A stretch of DNA of 64,000 nucleotides, taken from positions 806,001 through 870,000 of the forward strand of contig NZ_JAFKMA010000001.1 in assembly GCF_017304635.1 (NCBI RefSeq). Direction: 5' to 3'. Below the pieces are notes generated by a model. It searched no databases and was not told the origin of the DNA. It saw only the letters and a program-made list of their open reading frames with translations. The stretch comes from Sphingomonas sp. (GTDB taxonomy: Bacteria > Pseudomonadota > Alphaproteobacteria > Sphingomonadales > Sphingomonadaceae). How positions within the stretch are numbered: position 1 is the stretch's first letter; each line of letters begins with the position of its first letter. A program made the translations under genes and the position numbers. This document shows, in pieces, positions 61,816-64,000 of the stretch.

Positions 61816-64000
61816 GTGATCTTCACGCGTTCCGCATGTCTGGCCGGCTCCGCGATGCTGTTCGCGCTGGCGGCACGGCCGGCCCTGGCGCAGGACCTGC
61901 AGGATCGCCCGGTTCCGCCACCGCCGCCGTCCGACGCGCCGGCCCCGGCCAATTCGGACCAGGTGCAATTCTCCGCCGCCGCGCTGCAATACGACAACAA
62001 CACCGACATCGTGACCGCGACCGGCGACGTCCGCATGTACCGCGAGGGGCAGAAGCTGCGCTCCGACCAGGTCGTGTGGAACCGCAAGACCGGCCAGGTC
62101 GTCGCGACCGGCAACGTCGCCGTCACCAACCCGCAGGGCGACATCGCCTATGGCGACAAGATCGAGCTGACCGATTCGCTGAAGGACGGCGTGGTCGACA
62201 ACCTGCTGATCGTGCTCGAACAGGGCGGCCGGCTCGCCGCGGTCGAGGGCAAGCGCGACGAGGACGGCGTCGTGACGTTGAAGCGCGCGTCCTACACCGC
62301 CTGCTCGGTCACCGACTCGAACGGGTGCCCCAAGGAACCGTCGTGGAAGATCACCGCGATCCGCGTGGTGTACCGCCCCGATCGCCGCCGCATCTATTAT
62401 ACCGGTGCGCGCGTCCATCTGTTCGGTTTCGCGAGCATCCCGCTGCCGCGGCTGTCCAACCCGGTCGGCGACAATGCCGAGAGCGGGCTGCTGAGCCCGA
62501 TCATCCGCTACACCGCCGCCAACGGTTTCGAGGTCGCCGATCCCTATTACATCCGGCTCGCGCCCAATCGCGGGCTGATCGTCGCGCCGCATATCTACAG
62601 CAAGGTCGCGCCGATGCTGCAGGGCAGCTTCGAGGCGCTGACCGACAAGGGCGCGTATCGCATCATCGGCTATGCGACGGTGTCGCCGCGTAACGATTTC
62701 CTCAATCCGACCGGGCCGAACACGACGGCGTTCCGCGGTTACATCGACGGCATCGGCAAGTTCCAGCTCGACCCGAACTGGTCGATCACCGGATCGTTGC
62801 GGCTGACCACCGACCGCACCTTCCTGCGCCGGTACGACATCTCCAACGACGATCGGCTGCGCTCGACCGCCAGTCTCGAGCGGATCGACGCCAACAGCTA
62901 TCTCGGCATCACCGGGTGGTACGTCGAATCGCTGCGGCTGGGCGACAACCAGCGGTTGCAGCCGATCGCCCTGCCCGAGATCGACTATCGCCGCCGGATC
63001 GACGACGTGCTGGGCGGCCGCGTCGCCTTGCAGCTCAACACGCTCGCGATCACGCGTCCGGCGGGCCAGGACACGCAGCGCGCCTTCGCCAGCGCGCGCT
63101 GGGACTTGCGGCGGATTACGCCGTGGGGCCAGGAAGTCACGCTGACCGCCTATGCGCGCGGCGACGTCTATAATGCGAGCGACACGGCGGCGACGACGGT
63201 GGTCGCCTATCGTGGGCTGGAGGGCGTGCACGCGCGCGCGATCGGCGCGTTGGCGCTCGACATCAAATGGCCGCTGATCGGCGAGTTCCTGGGCGGTACG
63301 CAGCGGGTGACCCCACGCTTCCAGATCGTCGCCTCGCCCGGCACGCCCAACCTCAGCGTCCCCAACGAGGATGCCCGCGCGGTCGACCTGGAGGATTCGA
63401 ACCTCTTCGCGCTCAACCGCTTTCCGGGATACGACCGGTGGGAGGATTCGACCCGCTTCACCTACGGCGTCGACTATGCGCTCGACCTGCCGGGCGTCGC
63501 GGTCGACGCCAATATCGGCCAGAGCTATCGCCTGACCTCGCGGCCGTCGATCTTCCCCAACGGTACCGGCTTGAGCGAGCGCGTGTCGGACATCGTCGGG
63601 CGGACGGAAGTGCGCATCCGCGACTTCGTGTCGGTCATCCACCGCTACCGGCTCGACAAGGATAATTTCGCGGTCCGCCGCAACGAGATCGACGCGACGA
63701 TCGGGTCGAAGCAGACGTACGTCCTGCTCGGCTACCTCCGGCTGAACCGCAACATCGACCCGACGCTGGAGGATCTGCGCGACCGCGAGGAAGCCCGCGT
63801 CGGTGCGCGGGTCGGCTTCGGGCGGTTCTGGTCGATCTTCGGGTCGGCGACGATCGACCTGACCGACAAGGCGGAGGACCCGACCTCGATCGCCAACGGC
63901 TTCTCGCCGGTGCGGCACCGCCTGGGCGTGCAGTACGAGGACGACTGCCTCCGCCTGGGCGTGACGTGGCGGCGCGACTATCAGGATACCGGCGACGCCA
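61816..64000 (+). CDS. lptD: LPS-assembly protein LptD (open at right edge)
   Basis: This frame runs from a GTG at 61816 through the end of the window (728 codons) without a stop. A signal peptide (VIFTRSACLAGSAMLFALAARPALA) leads to an OstA/LptA-like jelly-roll domain (VQFSAAALQYDNNTDIVTATGDVRMYR, IAYGDKIELTDSL), then the beta barrel from about residue 210 (LPRLSNPVGDNAESGLLSP, FEVADPYYIRLAPNRGLIVAPH). The cysteine pair SYTACSVTDSNGCPK sits at the junction. LptD with LptE places amphiphilic glycolipids in the outer leaflet; in sphingomonads without LPS the cargo is probably glycosphingolipid. The start is the first credible in-frame codon before the signal; no ATG is in range. Confidence 0.93.
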   Translation, partial: MIFTRSACLAGSAMLFALAARPALAQDLQDRPVPPPPPSDAPAPANSDQVQFSAAALQYDNNTDIVTATGDVRMYREGQKLRSDQVVWNRKTGQVVATGNVAVTNPQGDIAYGDKIELTDSLKDGVVDNLLIVLEQGGRLAAVEGKRDEDGVVTLKRASYTACSVTDSNGCPKEPSWKITAIRVVYRPDRRRIYYTGARVHLFGFASIPLPRLSNPVGDNAESGLLSPIIRYTAANGFEVADPYYIRLAPNRGLIVAPHIYSKVAPMLQGSFEALTDKGAYRIIGYATVSPRNDFLNPTGPNTTAFRGYIDGIGKFQLDPNWSITGSLRLTTDRTFLRRYDISNDDRLRSTASLERIDANSYLGITGWYVESLRLGDNQRLQPIALPEIDYRRRIDDVLGGRVALQLNTLAITRPAGQDTQRAFASARWDLRRITPWGQEVTLTAYARGDVYNASDTAATTVVAYRGLEGVHARAIGALALDIKWPLIGEFLGGTQRVTPRFQIVASPGTPNLSVPNEDARAVDLEDSNLFALNRFPGYDRWEDSTRFTYGVDYALDLPGVAVDANIGQSYRLTSRPSIFPNGTGLSERVSDIVGRTEVRIRDFVSVIHRYRLDKDNFAVRRNEIDATIGSKQTYVLLGYLRLNRNIDPTLEDLRDREEARVGARVGFGRFWSIFGSATIDLTDKAEDPTSIANGFSPVRHRLGVQYEDDCLRLGVTWRRDYQDTGDA

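Noticed and set aside
61711-63918. 735-codon minus-strand open frame at the right end
   Set aside because: It lies opposite lptD, whose domains and signal peptide are clear; the antisense frame has none.

Overview
The window is a gene-dense, GC-rich (roughly two thirds G+C by eye) chromosomal segment of an alphaproteobacterium, almost certainly Sphingomonas or a close sphingomonad. The evidence is the gene order, a CckA-type kinase, PEPxxWA-CTERM and M13/M28 peptidase genes, two operators with the alphaproteobacterial LexA spacing (GTTC-N7-GTTC), and an outer-membrane cluster that lacks lipid A genes. I see no prophage, insertion sequence, CRISPR array or plasmid functions. Apart from one lower-GC M50 peptidase gene and a decayed patch near 58-59 kb, it reads as core genome.

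Region by region. 1-8.07 kb (minus strand): a compact operon with start/stop overlaps: retropepsin-like protein, PhnP-like hydrolase, tatD, metG, holB, tmk, a D-Ala-D-Ala carboxypeptidase, a SPOR protein with a decayed RlpA-like domain, and an MltB-type transglycosylase. It combines DNA polymerase and dTMP supply, Met-tRNA charging and peptidoglycan remodelling. tRNA-Ser(TGA), a PilZ protein and rpmE with a strong terminator follow. 9.06-20.4 kb (minus strand): rpsB-tsf-pyrH-frr-uppS-cdsA-dxr-rseP-bamA-skp-fabZ, the classic envelope/translation cluster without lpxD and lpxA. 20.75-21.09 kb: a small membrane protein behind an apparent SOS promoter, convergent with pssA-psd. 22.9-26.9 kb: icd, an alpha/beta hydrolase and a CPA2 antiporter. 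26.9-31.4 kb (minus strand): alaS, an M50 peptidase and an M24 peptidase. 31.5-34.2 kb: a dicarboxylate symporter, a GST and a methyltransferase. 34.4-40 kb: recA under a LexA operator, an adenine deaminase/phosphoribosyltransferase pair, a single-domain response regulator and cckA. 40.2-45.7 kb: M13 peptidase, smpB, dapA, Slt. 45.8-50.6 kb: greB coupled to a NYN/OST-HTH protein, DoxX, acylphosphatase, a methyltransferase, ettA. 50.8-53.5 kb: a PEP-CTERM protein, an M28 peptidase, a small lipoprotein, tRNA-Pro(TGG) and a CAT-anticodon tRNA. 53.5-61.7 kb: a WalW-like deacetylase, a degenerate histidine kinase, an Lrp regulator, a TPR-like secreted protein, a decayed zone, ndk, holC and pepA. 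The window ends inside lptD, which is open to the right edge.

The main second-look item is the 73-residue membrane protein at 20869-21090. Its promoter carries a GAAC-N7-GAAC operator of the same form and placement as the one at recA. It is a candidate SOS-induced membrane effector, perhaps acting like the Caulobacter division inhibitor SidA, though the sequence proves no function. Other items are the lipid-A-free bamA-skp-fabZ cluster beside an intact lptD, an EF-hand loop in the Skp-like chaperone, a cysteine-containing BamA loop, a histidine kinase without recognisable ATP-binding motifs, and several palindromic repeat families, one of which may lie inside fabZ.
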